Shown in pieces: positions 10,160 to 19,041 of a DNA stretch of 64,000 nt. The DNA is from Macrocystis pyrifera. Its lineage: Eukaryota; Sar; Phaeophyceae; Laminariales; Laminariaceae. How positions within the stretch are numbered: position 1 is the first letter of the stretch; every line of letters begins with the position of its first letter. Under the pieces are notes generated by a model that was not told where the DNA came from, did not search any database, and worked only from the letters and a program-made list of their open reading frames with translations. Location of the stretch: contig JASSKH010000031.1 in NCBI GenBank assembly GCA_031763025.1, positions 6,105,458-6,169,457 on the forward strand, in the 5' to 3' direction. A program made the position numbers and the translations under genes.

Positions 10160-11116
10160 GGAGACGAGGCACGCGCTCTACACTGGCGGCATGGGTCGGA
10201 GTGGACCATCCTACGGCAGGGGCCAGGATGATGGTGGAGCACGCGCTGCAGGATGGAACGGTGGAGGAGCACGCGCTGCAGGATGGAACGGTGGAGGAGC
10301 AGGCGCTGCCGGATGGAACGGTGGCGGAGCAGGCGAGCGAGGCCCTCACCAACAGTCACCGATGTTCTGCAGACGACACGGCCCGAACGACTCCCACAAC
10401 ACCGCGGACTGCGTGGCCCTTCGACGGGAGTTCGAGGAATTCTTGGCCTTCCGCGAGCAGAGAGGAGCCCAGGGATTTGCGCATGAAGGCCGACAGACGG
10501 GGCGGGAAATTGACGGAATTCGCCGCCCGGACTTCGTGCAAGATCGACCCAGGGAGCAGCCACAACGTTCAGACGGGAATTGGGGTCGAGGCCTCCCGCC
10601 AAGGCAGGCACCTGGTCGTGGACGCGGGCCTGCAGGGTACACGGGTCGCCAACCGGGGGGGAGAGGTTTCGCGGACGGGCGTCCTTCCTCCTCCGGCGGC
10701 AGGGGGGCGAGCAGAGCACCGAATTTCCGCCCTAATTTTCCACCTCGCTCTGCCACCCACAACGGGCCCCCGCGTTACGCGAACTACGCTGGGCACAACG
10801 ACGGCTACGGGTACAACGCTACTGCGGACGAGCGCTGGGCTGCTTCGGAATGGCAATCCTACGAGGAGCAGCAGTACTCCCCCGAGACGCAAGAGTACGG
10901 CCTCGCAGCTCAAGCGAGCGGCTCTCGGGAAGGCTACGGAGACGTGAGCGGAGGATACGGCTCAGGCTATTTCTCCGGCGGCGGGGGAGTTTACCCGCCG
11001 CAGCCCGCCGTTCATGGCGATGGCACATACGGCTCTTACGCAGGATACTCTCCAGCTGGACCAGACGCCTTTCAGCCGATGCGGTATCTGGAACCGAACG
11101 GCGCGTCACAGCAGCA

Positions 11117-11161
<45 letters not shown>

Positions 11162-11342
11162 ACAGCAATACGGAGTTCAGCAGCCCGCCAGCGCCGCCTC
11201 ATTCTCTCTCACTTCGTCGTCTCCCTCTTCCGGATCGCCGTCGTCTCAAGGGCCTCTTCGTAGCTGTGTGGCATTGAATGTGTCTCTCGAGGCAAGTTTG
11301 ATTTGGTGTCCGATTTGGTGTCTGATTCGGCGTCTGACTTGA
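10083..11342 (+). CDS. gag: Copia Gag, C-terminal part with CHHC knuckle and poly-Q
   Basis: Continuation of Gag in frame +1 relative to the N-terminal part; it has no start of its own. Features in order: three and a half 10-residue Gly/Ala repeats of the ARAAGWNGGG type (10229-10333); a zinc-knuckle-like C-x2-H-x5-H-x4-C (FCRRHGPNDSHNTADC, from about 10365); a basic RG-rich stretch likely to bind RNA (10500-10700); a YG/SG-rich low-complexity part; and a poly-Gln run from a CAG repeat (11109-11166). The tail is SPSSQGPLRSCVALN before the frame runs off into a stop. The change to the protease frame is a -1 shift within 11264-11342, with no obvious slippery heptamer. Confidence 0.85.
10229..10333 (+). 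repeat. 30-bp tandem repeat within gag
   Basis: About three and a half units of GGAGCACGCGCTGCAGGATG-type sequence, period 30 bp, encoding 10-residue Gly/Ala/Trp repeats in the Gag frame. Because the period is a multiple of three, copy-number change would not break the frame. Confidence 0.85.
11109..11166 (+). repeat. CAG microsatellite within gag (poly-Gln)
   Basis: Nearly uninterrupted CAG with a few CAA codons, encoding about 20 glutamines in the Gag frame. CAG runs also dominate the host DNA at 17.1-19.7 kb just outside the element. Confidence 0.95.
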
Positions 11343-12049
11343 TTGATTTCGGTGTGGAATCTCCTGCTTCTGAGTGCAAGTCTGGTGTGACTAAGGAGAG
11401 TGAGACTGTGCTTGTGAGTGCGCATGTGACGGAATCTGCTGTGAGTGCTGCTTTGCTGTGCGAACCCCAATCCTCGCTCACTCCCTCCCCTCCCGGAAGT
11501 GAGAAATGGACGTCTGATTCTGGATCCACGTCGTACGTAACGAACGACAAGACTCTCATGTACGATTTGCGTGACGTTGAGCCAAACCGCGAGTTCATCC
11601 AGATTGGAAACAAAGGCATGATTCCCGTGGTAGGGGTAGGAAGCATCAACTTGCGATTCCACATGTATGATGAAGACGGATTCGTGAAGGATTTTGACGT
11701 GCAATTGAAGGAAGTTTTGTATGCACCACAGATCGGCTTCAACTTTTTTTCCGCGTGGAAAGCTTCTCACCGCCAGGTCGTTACCCTCGATCCCACGGGT
11801 ACCCACCTCATGGAAGGGCAACTCAACTTTGCACGTGGTAAATCGAGCGATTTCTTGTATGCCACACGTTTGCCCAACGACCCAAGCAGGCAGGTGATCA
11901 GTGTTCCCCGATTGTTTCCGACTCCGTCTTGCCCGCCTGCATCAGATGACGTACGTGATGTTGCGAATTCGTTTTTTCGACTTGTCTTTGTGTGCAGAAA
12001 CGCATCCCGACATGCACCTCGGTCGGGAAGTCGAGGGAGTTCTGAGTGA
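11264..12049 (+). CDS. pol (PR): Copia aspartic protease
   Basis: Cleaves the Gag-Pol polyprotein. The active-site motif DSGST (Asp at 11516-11518) follows an acidic Ser-rich linker. It is followed by YVTNDK, a glycine-containing VVGVGSINL segment and FDVQLKEVLYAP, the order seen in retropepsin-like copia proteases and the start of the pre-integrase region. The frame opens after a TAG at 11261-11263. It breaks again near a six-T run at about 11971-11976, after which the matching sequence continues in the integrase frame. Confidence 0.88.
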   Translation: MCGIECVSRGKFDLVSDLVSDSASDLIDFGVESPASECKSGVTKESETVLVSAHVTESAVSAALLCEPQSSLTPSPPGSEKWTSDSGSTSYVTNDKTLMYDLRDVEPNREFIQIGNKGMIPVVGVGSINLRFHMYDEDGFVKDFDVQLKEVLYAPQIGFNFFSAWKASHRQVVTLDPTGTHLMEGQLNFARGKSSDFLYATRLPNDPSRQVISVPRLFPTPSCPPASDDVRDVANSFFRLVFVCRNASRHAPRSGSRGSSE

Positions 12050-13877
12050 CGTGAGGCCTGACGGTGGTTGTGATGAGAGTTCCAGTTGGTGTTTCTCGCC
12101 TGAAGTGATCCCAGAGAGTGAAGCAGAAATGGACGCGCGACAGTTTGACAGAATAGAGCATGAGCAGGCGAATGCTGTTTTGGGTCCCGGTTCGAATCCG
12201 TTCTTTGTGGGAAACCGCACGTCACACATCGACGTTAACGACTTCCACCGTGCGAATGGCCACCTTTCCGAATTTCTGTTGCGAGAGACCGCCCGCCAAC
12301 AGGGTATCACTCTCACAGGTGTGATGCAGCCGTGTGGGGATTGCATGGCAGCGAAGGGGAGGAACACACCCGTGAGAAAAAGGGCGGGCTCGCGGGCGGA
12401 GGAGCCGAACGACCTCGTGCACCTCGACTTCTGCGGGCCGTACAGCGCTTCCCTCGGCGGCAATTGCTACATGCTGTACGCCGTGGATAGCGCGACGCGG
12501 TTTTCCAAGTCGTACGCTTTGCGGCGGCGATCGGAGGGTCTCGTGGTGTTCAAGCGTCTCATCGTGGATCTCGCTCGCATCGCCAAGCGCCCCGTCCGCT
12601 GCATTCGCGTGGACAACGACGCCGTCTGGACCAGCGTCGCTTTCCGCGATTTCTGCGCGAGCGCGGGCATCGCCGTCGAGTTTTCTCCGCCCGGCGTCCA
12701 GCAGTACAACGGAGTGGCCGAAAGCGCGATCTGGCGGGCGAACAAGGCGGGGATGGCTGCGCGGCGCTGTGCCGCCCGTCTTCTCGGGCCTGGGGGTTTC
12801 TTGAACATCCCCGGCCTCGACGAGCGCGGCGACAAGCTGTGGGCCGAGTCTGCAAAATGGGCGACGGAGGCGTTCAACCAGTCGGGGACGACCGCAAACG
12901 AGGGCCGCCGGTCGCCGCAGGAGCTGTTCACCGGGAAGAAGGGGCCTTTCCGTGTCCTGCCGTTTTTCCAGCGAGGATACATGCGCGTCGAGCGGCGGAA
13001 CAAGATGGAGGACCAGGCCGTCGTCTGCCACTACCTGAACGGAGGCGACAACCACGCGGACTGCTGCGTCAAGGTCGTGAAGGCGCGCACGGGGCATGTT
13101 TGCTACACGAGCAACGTATCGTGGGCGTCGCTGCCGTCGTCGGGGGGGGGGAATTCACGTGGAGACAATTCACGTGGAGTCGGTGTCCCTCTCTCCCCTT
13201 CCGCGCCTGCGCCGCCCCCGCACCCAGGTTTCCAGATCCAGTTCGTGCCGCCGCAAGGGCCTGCCGCTCCGCCGCCGTTCAGGGCCGCCGCCGCGCCGTC
13301 GCCGTTGTCCGTGGAGCCGCCCAGGTTCGGAGCCATGCCGCTGCCCAGAGGAGCTTCGCCGTCTTCTGCGCCGGCCGCGTCATCGCCGGCGCCGTCGCCG
13401 CAGCAAGCATCGGGAGCGCCGTCGTCGTCCGGCTCGCACCCGCTTCCGGCATGGTCTCCGTCCCCGATCCATGGAGCTTCTTCGCTTGGTGGTTCATCAT
13501 CATCTGAGCCGACGCCGGCGGCGTCGTCGCGGCAACAGCGCCCGCCGCCGGCAGCTGCCGCGAGATTTCCGCCTCTCACTCCGCATGCTATGAGACAGGT
13601 CGGGGGTGAAGGGGATCGTCGGATTCAAGGGCGCACTCGGCTGCAAGCACGGGCGATCGCGGAGCAGAGGATGCTTTCTCCGATGGTGGATGGGGCCGTA
13701 AACTCGCCGCTGCCGGAGTCTTCGCCGGGAGATGGGCACCGTTTGGGTCTTGCTTCTCAGGTCGGGCCGAACGTGATGGCGGCGTGGGAGAGGACTGCCT
13801 GTGCGACGAGGGAGCATATCGATGCGGTCATTCGTGACGAGGTTCCGCCTCTTCAGCGTCCCGAAATGCCCACTTGA
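11901..13877 (+). CDS. pol (IN): Copia integrase and linker
   Basis: Joins the cDNA to the genome. A zinc-binding H-x6-H ... C-x2-C (FHRANGHLSE ... CGDC, 12243-12345) leads the domain. The catalytic triad is visible: D in HLDFCG (12425-12427), D in RVDND (about 12611) and E in GVAESA (12720-12722). A GKKGPFRVLPFFQRGYMRVE core-end segment and a long Pro/Ala/Ser linker (13180-13560) follow. The frame ends at TGA 13875-13877, only a few residues before the RT block in the same frame, so the stop is a point interruption rather than a domain boundary. The first ~25 codons listed here overlap the protease frame and are probably not native. Confidence 0.92.
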   Translation: MFPDCFRLRLARLHQMTYVMLRIRFFDLSLCAETHPDMHLGREVEGVLSDVRPDGGCDESSSWCFSPEVIPESEAEMDARQFDRIEHEQANAVLGPGSNPFFVGNRTSHIDVNDFHRANGHLSEFLLRETARQQGITLTGVMQPCGDCMAAKGRNTPVRKRAGSRAEEPNDLVHLDFCGPYSASLGGNCYMLYAVDSATRFSKSYALRRRSEGLVVFKRLIVDLARIAKRPVRCIRVDNDAVWTSVAFRDFCASAGIAVEFSPPGVQQYNGVAESAIWRANKAGMAARRCAARLLGPGGFLNIPGLDERGDKLWAESAKWATEAFNQSGTTANEGRRSPQELFTGKKGPFRVLPFFQRGYMRVERRNKMEDQAVVCHYLNGGDNHADCCVKVVKARTGHVCYTSNVSWASLPSSGGGNSRGDNSRGVGVPLSPSAPAPPPHPGFQIQFVPPQGPAAPPPFRAAAAPSPLSVEPPRFGAMPLPRGASPSSAPAASSPAPSPQQASGAPSSSGSHPLPAWSPSPIHGASSLGGSSSSEPTPAASSRQQRPPPAAAARFPPLTPHAMRQVGGEGDRRIQGRTRLQARAIAEQRMLSPMVDGAVNSPLPESSPGDGHRLGLASQVGPNVMAAWERTACATREHIDAVIRDEVPPLQRPEMPT

Positions 13878-15437
13878 CACGCGAGTGACCTTCACGTGCC
13901 GAAAAGTTACAGGGATGCCGTGCAGGGTGATCATTCGGTGCAGTTTTCAGATGCCATGCAGAGAGAAATTCACGGGTTGGCTGAAGGACAGGTTTTCGAG
14001 CCTGTGCCGGAGCAACAGCAGATAGACAATTGTATCGGGTCGAAATGGGTGTTTGACTGGAAGGTTGATGCGTTCGGTTGGCCTGTGAAAGCGAAGGCGA
14101 GACTTGTTGCCAGAGGTGATATGCAGAGAGAATTCTTGGATTTTGGGGAACTGTATGCACCTACTGTAGATGTGTCGTGTGTTCGTTTGCTGGCAGCCTT
14201 GGCGTGTGAGCTTGACTTGGGGTTGTTTCACCTGGATGTTGATCAGGCTTTCGTCCGAGCGGAACTCGAGGAAGAGGTGTTCATGCGTTTACCGCAGGGA
14301 TGTGGTGCGTTGTCGGGGAAGATCGTGAATTTGGGCAAGAGTCTTTACGGGTTGAGGCAGGCATCCAGGCAGTGGTTTGCGAAGTTGAAGAAATGTCTTT
14401 TGCGTCTGAGTTTCGAACAGTGCCTGGCAGATCCATGTGTGTTTCGTCTGATTGAGGAAGGAAAAGTCGTTTTGCTCTTGGTGGTTCACGTCGACGACAT
14501 TTTTGCAGTGGGAGAACAGGCAAGGTGTGATCAGTTCAAGGAAGACCTGAACAAATTGGTTCCAGTGAAGAACTTGGGGGATTTGACGTGGTATTCCGGG
14601 TGCTATTACGAGAGAGACAGGGAGGCAGGAAGATTGACGATTTCCCAGAAGACATACGTCGACAACCTGGCAGGAGAATACGGTGTTACGTGGGGGAAAA
14701 GTACGCCGTTGAGCACGACGTACAGACTTTGGGAGTTTGATGTAGATGAGCCGGAGGTGAACGAACCTTTTCGACAATTGGTCGGATCGCTTCTGTGGGT
14801 CGCTCGGTTGACCAGACCCGATCTTTTGAACGCAGTACGGGCAGTAGCGAGGTATTGCAGTTCGCCGAAACTGATTCACTGGAATGCGGCGCTCAATATC
14901 CTGGGGTATGCAGTGAGGACGAGCCATTTTGGTATTTCATTTCAGAGAGGTACTGTCGAGGGGCTGAACTTGGTTGCATTTGCAGACGCTGACTACGCAA
15001 GCAAGGCAGCAGACAGGAGGTCGGTGTCAGGAGGAGTGATTCTGTGTGCGGGGGGGCCGGTCAGCTGTATCTCGAAGACGCAGAATTGTGTGACAACATC
15101 TACGACGCAGGCAGAGTATGTGAGCATGGCTATGGTTGCGCACGATATTTTGTTTCTGAGGCAGGTATGGCGGTTCATGTTGCCGAAGGCTGGTATGCCG
15201 TGCATTCCTTTGTTTGAGGATAACGAGGGGGCGATTCAGATCGCGAAGCATCCGATTTCGAATTCGAACTCGAAGCACATTGACGTGCGGCACCACTTTC
15301 TGAGGGAGCTAGTGGAGAGGAAGGAATTGGAAATTATTCACGTAGCTTCGAGGTACCAGCACGCAGACTTTCTCACGAAGCCGTTGCCTGAGAGAGAGTT
15401 TGAGTTCCACCGGAATTTTGTGATGAATTTGAGGTGA
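13878..15437 (+). CDS. pol (RT-RH): Copia reverse transcriptase and RNase H
   Basis: Copies element RNA into DNA and removes the RNA strand. It is in the same frame as integrase, after the single TGA, and has no convincing start of its own. RT landmarks: PKSYRDAVQG at the N-terminus, SKWVFDWKVD, KARLVARGDMQ, motif A LFHLDVDQAF, SLYGLRQASRQW, and the catalytic VVHVDDIFAVGE (Asp pair at about 14492-14497). RNase H landmarks: FADADYASKAADRRSVSGG, TTSTTQAEYVSMA, EDNEGAIQIAKHP and SKHIDVRHHFLRE. The block ends at TGA 15435-15437. All catalytic residues checked are present. Confidence 0.95.
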   Translation, partial: HASDLHVPKSYRDAVQGDHSVQFSDAMQREIHGLAEGQVFEPVPEQQQIDNCIGSKWVFDWKVDAFGWPVKAKARLVARGDMQREFLDFGELYAPTVDVSCVRLLAALACELDLGLFHLDVDQAFVRAELEEEVFMRLPQGCGALSGKIVNLGKSLYGLRQASRQWFAKLKKCLLRLSFEQCLADPCVFRLIEEGKVVLLLVVHVDDIFAVGEQARCDQFKEDLNKLVPVKNLGDLTWYSGCYYERDREAGRLTISQKTYVDNLAGEYGVTWGKSTPLSTTYRLWEFDVDEPEVNEPFRQLVGSLLWVARLTRPDLLNAVRAVARYCSSPKLIHWNAALNILGYAVRTSHFGISFQRGTVEGLNLVAFADADYASKAADRRSVSGGVILCAGGPVSCISKTQNCVTTSTTQAEYVSMAMVAHDILFLRQVWRFMLPKAGMPCIPLFEDNEGAIQIAKHPISNSNSKHIDVRHHFLRELVERKELEIIHVASRYQHADFLTKPLPEREFEFHRNFVMNLR

Positions 15438-16035
15438 TTTTTCGGATGACAGTTTTTGTTTTCAGATGGAGGATTAAGTGTTCGTGATTTTATGGAGTTT
15501 GTCGGGTTCACCGTTTTCACTTGGTGACACCGCATGTTTTTTCTGGTTCTGTTGGAGCGCAGTTTGTGGAGGATAACATGAAATTACCGTTTTACAAGGG
15601 TGGTTTCCACTGCGCAATCTATATTTTTTAGTTTTGATACCTTGACGTGAAATTGGCGTTTTACCATGCGATTTCACGAAATTGGATATTTGAAGAAATG
15701 AAGAATTGCCGTTTTACCCTGGCGATTTTGAAAAGGGACTACATTTTAGGATTGATGAAACCTCGCAGAATTGCCGTTTTACATTGACGATTTGGGTAGG
15801 TTTCGAAAACAATGTTTGAATCGTTGGAGTTATTTTCTCTGTTCGAAATATTTTTGAATTCCAGGATGCGAGGATGGTTTGATTTTCTTGGAATTTATTT
15901 TTGGTATTGATTGAGGAATGATTTGAATGATAGTGAGAACGTTGTTTTCTGTATTGAATGAGTACAAGTATGATTTCCGGTATGACAATTTGACGAAGAG
16001 TTGAAGATTCGGGTCGAAATCATGACAATGTCGCG
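15438..16035 (+). other. Copia 3' untranslated region with repeated motif
   Basis: About 600 bp between the pol stop and the polypurine tract. A motif of the form GAATTGCCGTTTTAC followed by a TTGRCGATTT-like tail recurs at about 15578, 15649, 15703 and 15767, roughly every 55-70 bp. No open frame of note. Confidence 0.75.
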
Positions 16036-16046
16036 AGCAGGGGGGC
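16036..16046 (+). other. Polypurine tract
   Basis: GAGCAGGGGGGC directly abuts the 3' LTR start. This is the expected position and composition for the plus-strand DNA primer. Confidence 0.8.
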
Positions 16047-16560
16047 TGAAAAGTATACTCACAGCATTGTCAGATTATCTTGAGAGGAAATATCCCGTGA
16101 GGTATTGCGGAGATTCGGGGGGGTTTCGTGTCTGAGTGGATCTACGATCGGGATACCATCTTTACCCCTGAATTGTGTTTTAGGCCGCATGTGTCTGTGA
16201 CGTACGCTGTGGCTTGCTACTTCTTCTTGTAATCTACTTCCTTTCCCGACTCCGTGTCGACGACTCCGTGTCGAGGACTCCGTGTCCAGGACTCCGCGTC
16301 CTTCAATCCAAACTACTAAACCGGGGTTAATCAGCCACCGTACAAAAGGGGGTCCGTCCACCCAGGGGCTAACACGCCACCGCCACCGCTGCTATCAAGT
16401 CCAGCTTCAATACATTTCATATCATCAACAGGGCTCCTCAGCCACGACAAGGGTACGGGTTGTTTATAGGGTTTATTTCGTCTTTCTTTTTCGCCGAGCA
16501 TCGGGCTATCCCCCTCGGCAACAACAACAAGGGCGCCCGGAGCACAGGGGCTACTCAACA
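16047..16560 (+). repeat. 3' LTR (514 bp)
   Basis: TGAAAAGTATACTC ... GGGGCTACTCAACA, same length as the 5' LTR. I compared the two copies line by line and saw no difference, including the seven-G run and the 14-bp tandem units. Confidence 0.95.
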
Positions 16561-16565
16561 CCGGC
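16561..16565. repeat. Target-site duplication (right), CCGGC
   Basis: Exact partner of 8639-8643. Confidence 0.93.
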
Positions 16566-16791
16566 AACGACAACGGTTATGGAAATGTTGTATAGTTGCT
16601 GGGCGGCCGCGATTTCGATTTAGCCAGCATAGGAGTTTGGATGAGACATGGTATGTAAATAGTCTTCCAGGCTGCTGTAGTAACGAGGCGGGAGGCCCAG
16701 AATGTGGATCTGTCCGCTGTTGAACCCGTTGGGTATGTGTAGGGAGAAATAGTCGTGATTTTGGGAAATGTGGGAAACAATTTGTTGCCTC

Positions 16792-16990
16792 TCATTCGTC
16801 CTGGATGGAGACAATCTGCTTGGCGTCCTGCTTCGGAATTCCGCGAAGCCCTGGAGCAGGCGAAATGGAAGGGAGTCTTCTTGCGCTTGATGATGATGTC
16901 TCCGTCTTTGATGGTGGAGTCCGTCAGGCGGCAGTTGTAGCACTTGCCACCGACCTGGTCGAAGTAAACAGGGTGCGCGGGGCGGGAGTG
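16792..16990 (-). pseudogene. Zinc-finger protein remnant (C-x2-C-x21-H-x2-C)
   Basis: On the minus strand one frame reads HPVYFDQVGGKCYNCRLTD, then TIKDGDIIIKRKKTPFHFAC. This gives C-x2-C (16931-16942), 21 residues, then H-x2-C (16856-16867). The layout and the K-GD-I spacing recall PARP-type zinc fingers, which usually have a longer middle segment. Directly after the last Cys the protein-like reading moves to another frame (PGLRGIPKQDAKQIVSIQDE, then TGA at 16792-16794), suggesting a one-base indel. The 5' side runs into a poly-G tract. It is most likely a broken exon; the full gene is not visible. Confidence 0.45.
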
Positions 16991-17018
16991 GGGTGCAGGA
17001 AATGGCGGGGGAGGGGGA

Positions 17019-17048
<30 letters not shown>
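16990..17048. repeat. Poly-G tract
   Basis: About 55 bp of nearly pure G with a few A interruptions, beginning GGGGGAGGGGGAAGG. Length is unreliable in any assembly, and the stretch could form G-quadruplex structures. Confidence 0.9.
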
Positions 17049-17050
<2 letters not shown>

Positions 17051-17079
17051 AGTTCATTATTTGTACTGCTCTACAGCGG

Positions 17080-18150
17080 CACAACAGCAGTACGTAATCG
17101 CTTGCTATACGACGGCAGCAGCAGCAGCAGAAGCAGCAAGTACATGCGTAAAACGCAGCAGGAAGACGGCCAAAACATTTTTTAACGTACCAAAACGACC
17201 ATTTGTGTGCAAAAACGACCAAGAAAAACAGTAATCCGAATACATAAGAACAATCAGTGGATATTGAGCCAGCATTAGCAGTATCAGCAGCAGCAGCAGC
17301 AGCAGCCGCAACGGCTTCGAGCAGTGGTTGCGGCAGCATTAGAAACATTAGCAGCAGCAGAAGCAGCAATGGATCGCCGCAGCGTTGGCAGCAGTAGCGG
17401 CATAGCAAAGATATGATAAAAAAGAAGAAACAAAGTATGTACCCTGGTATGCCGCGACCGCAAAAAACTACGGAATTTCATTGGCGAAACAAAAATATGT
17501 ACACACAAATGACCAGCATGATGTACAACGCGCAGCAGCAGCACCACAGCAGCGTAGCAGCTATATGGAAAGAACGAAGCCCAAAACGACAAAAAGCAGT
17601 ACGTACGCAAAATGCAGCAGCAAAATGACCAAAATATTTTTTCCAGGTACCCAAACGACCATTTAGGTACAAAAACGATCAAGCAAAACAATAATCCGAG
17701 TACATGCGAACATCCAGTGAATATTGCGGCAGCATTATTATTAGCATTAGCAGCAGCAGCAGCAGCAGCAACAACGGATCGCCGCAACGTTGGCTGCTGC
17801 AGCAGCAGCATAGCAACGATATGAAAAGGAGGAAGAAAAAAACTACGTACCCTGGTCGGCCGCAATCGCAAAACGTACGGTAATTATTGACGATACAGAA
17901 ATATGTACACACACACGAGTGTAATACACACACGAATCACGTCCAGCATGATGTACGGCAACAACGCAGCAACACCACAAAAAAAATCGTTGACGATACA
18001 GAAATATGTACACACGCACAAGTGCACACAAATCATGTCCAGCGTGATGTGTACGGGAAACAACGCAGCAGCGCCACAAAACGACAAAACGACCAAGAAA
18101 CACAATTATCCGAGTACATACGAACATTCAGTGAATATTGCGGCACCACT

Positions 18151-18202
<52 letters not shown>

Positions 18203-18954
18203 GCAACGGATCGCCACAGCGTTGGCAGCATCAGCAGCAGCATAGCAACGATATGAATAGAAGGAAGAAAAAAAGTATGTACCCCGAGTCCGTCCGAAAA
18301 GTATTTTTGGTACCTCACTATAGATAGACCCACCCCGGCATGCTGTACGGCAACAACGCAGCAGCAGCATAGCAACAATACGAAAAGAACCAAGCTAAAA
18401 TACGAGAAAAAGTAGTTCGTACGCAAAATGCAGGAGCAAAACGACCAAAATATTTTTTTTACGTATAAAAAAAAAACATTTGGGTACAAAAACGGCCAAC
18501 AAAAACAATAATCCGCGTTGGCAGCAGCAACACAGCAACGATATGAAAAGAAGGAAGAAGAAAAGTATGTACCCTGGTATGCCGCGATCACAAAACCTAC
18601 GGAAATTCAGTGACGATACAGAAATATGTAAACACACAAGTGCAGCATGATGTACAGCAACAACGCAGCAGCACCACAGCAGCAGCAAGCAGCAGCATAG
18701 CAACGATAGGAAAAAAAATCAAGCCAAAAACGAGAAAAAGCAGTACGTACGCAAAATGCAGGAGCGAAACGACAAAAATATTTTTCACGTATCAAAAGAA
18801 CCATTTGGGTACAAAAACGACCAATAAAAAACAATAATCCGAGTATATACGAACATTCAGTGGATATTGCGGCAGCATTAGCAGCAGAAGCAGCTACAGC
18901 ATTAGCAGCAGCAGAAGCTGCAATGAATCGCCGCAGCGTTGGCAGCAGCAGCGT

Positions 18955-18988
<34 letters not shown>

Positions 18989-19041
18989 CGTAGCAACGAT
19001 ATGAAAATATGGAAGAAAAAAAGCATGATGTACCCTAGTAC
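17080..19041. repeat. Composite CAG-rich higher-order array (left part)
   Basis: At least four imperfect long modules in tandem, starting near 17437, 17845, 18277 and 18567. Each contains, in order, GTACCCTGGTATGCCGCGA-like sequence, ACGATACAGAAATATGTACA, a GATGTACNNCAACAACGCAGC block, CGTACGCAAAATGCAG, an ATTTGGGTACAAAAACGACC block, CCGAGTACATACGAACATTC, and a (CAG/CTG)n run ending GCATAGCAACGATATGAAAA. Long Leu/Cys or Ser/Asn frames on both strands are translations of the CAG runs and not genes. Confidence 0.88.

Larger units (their letters stand above)
8644..16560 (+). mobile_element. Ty1/copia LTR retrotransposon (complete, 7,917 bp)
   Basis: A full-length element: 5' LTR, gag, aspartic protease, integrase, reverse transcriptase, RNase H, polypurine tract and 3' LTR, in the PR-IN-RT-RH order that defines Ty1/copia. 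A CCGGC duplication flanks it. The two 514-bp LTRs look identical by eye, so the insertion is recent. The coding region nevertheless changes frame three times (near 10061-10070, between 11264 and 11342, and near 11974) and has one in-frame TGA at 13875-13877. Two of the changes sit on T-runs. As read, the copy cannot make a single Gag-Pol by ordinary translation; indels, assembly error or recoding would each explain this. Confidence 0.96.

Noticed and set aside
10059..10762. Antisense frames across gag (10059-10352, 10099-10719, 10346-10762 minus)
   Set aside because: GC-rich shadow frames opposite the Gly/Arg-rich Gag.
12222..13097. A 291-codon minus-strand frame opposite integrase
   Set aside because: Antisense shadow of a strong integrase frame with all catalytic residues on the plus strand.
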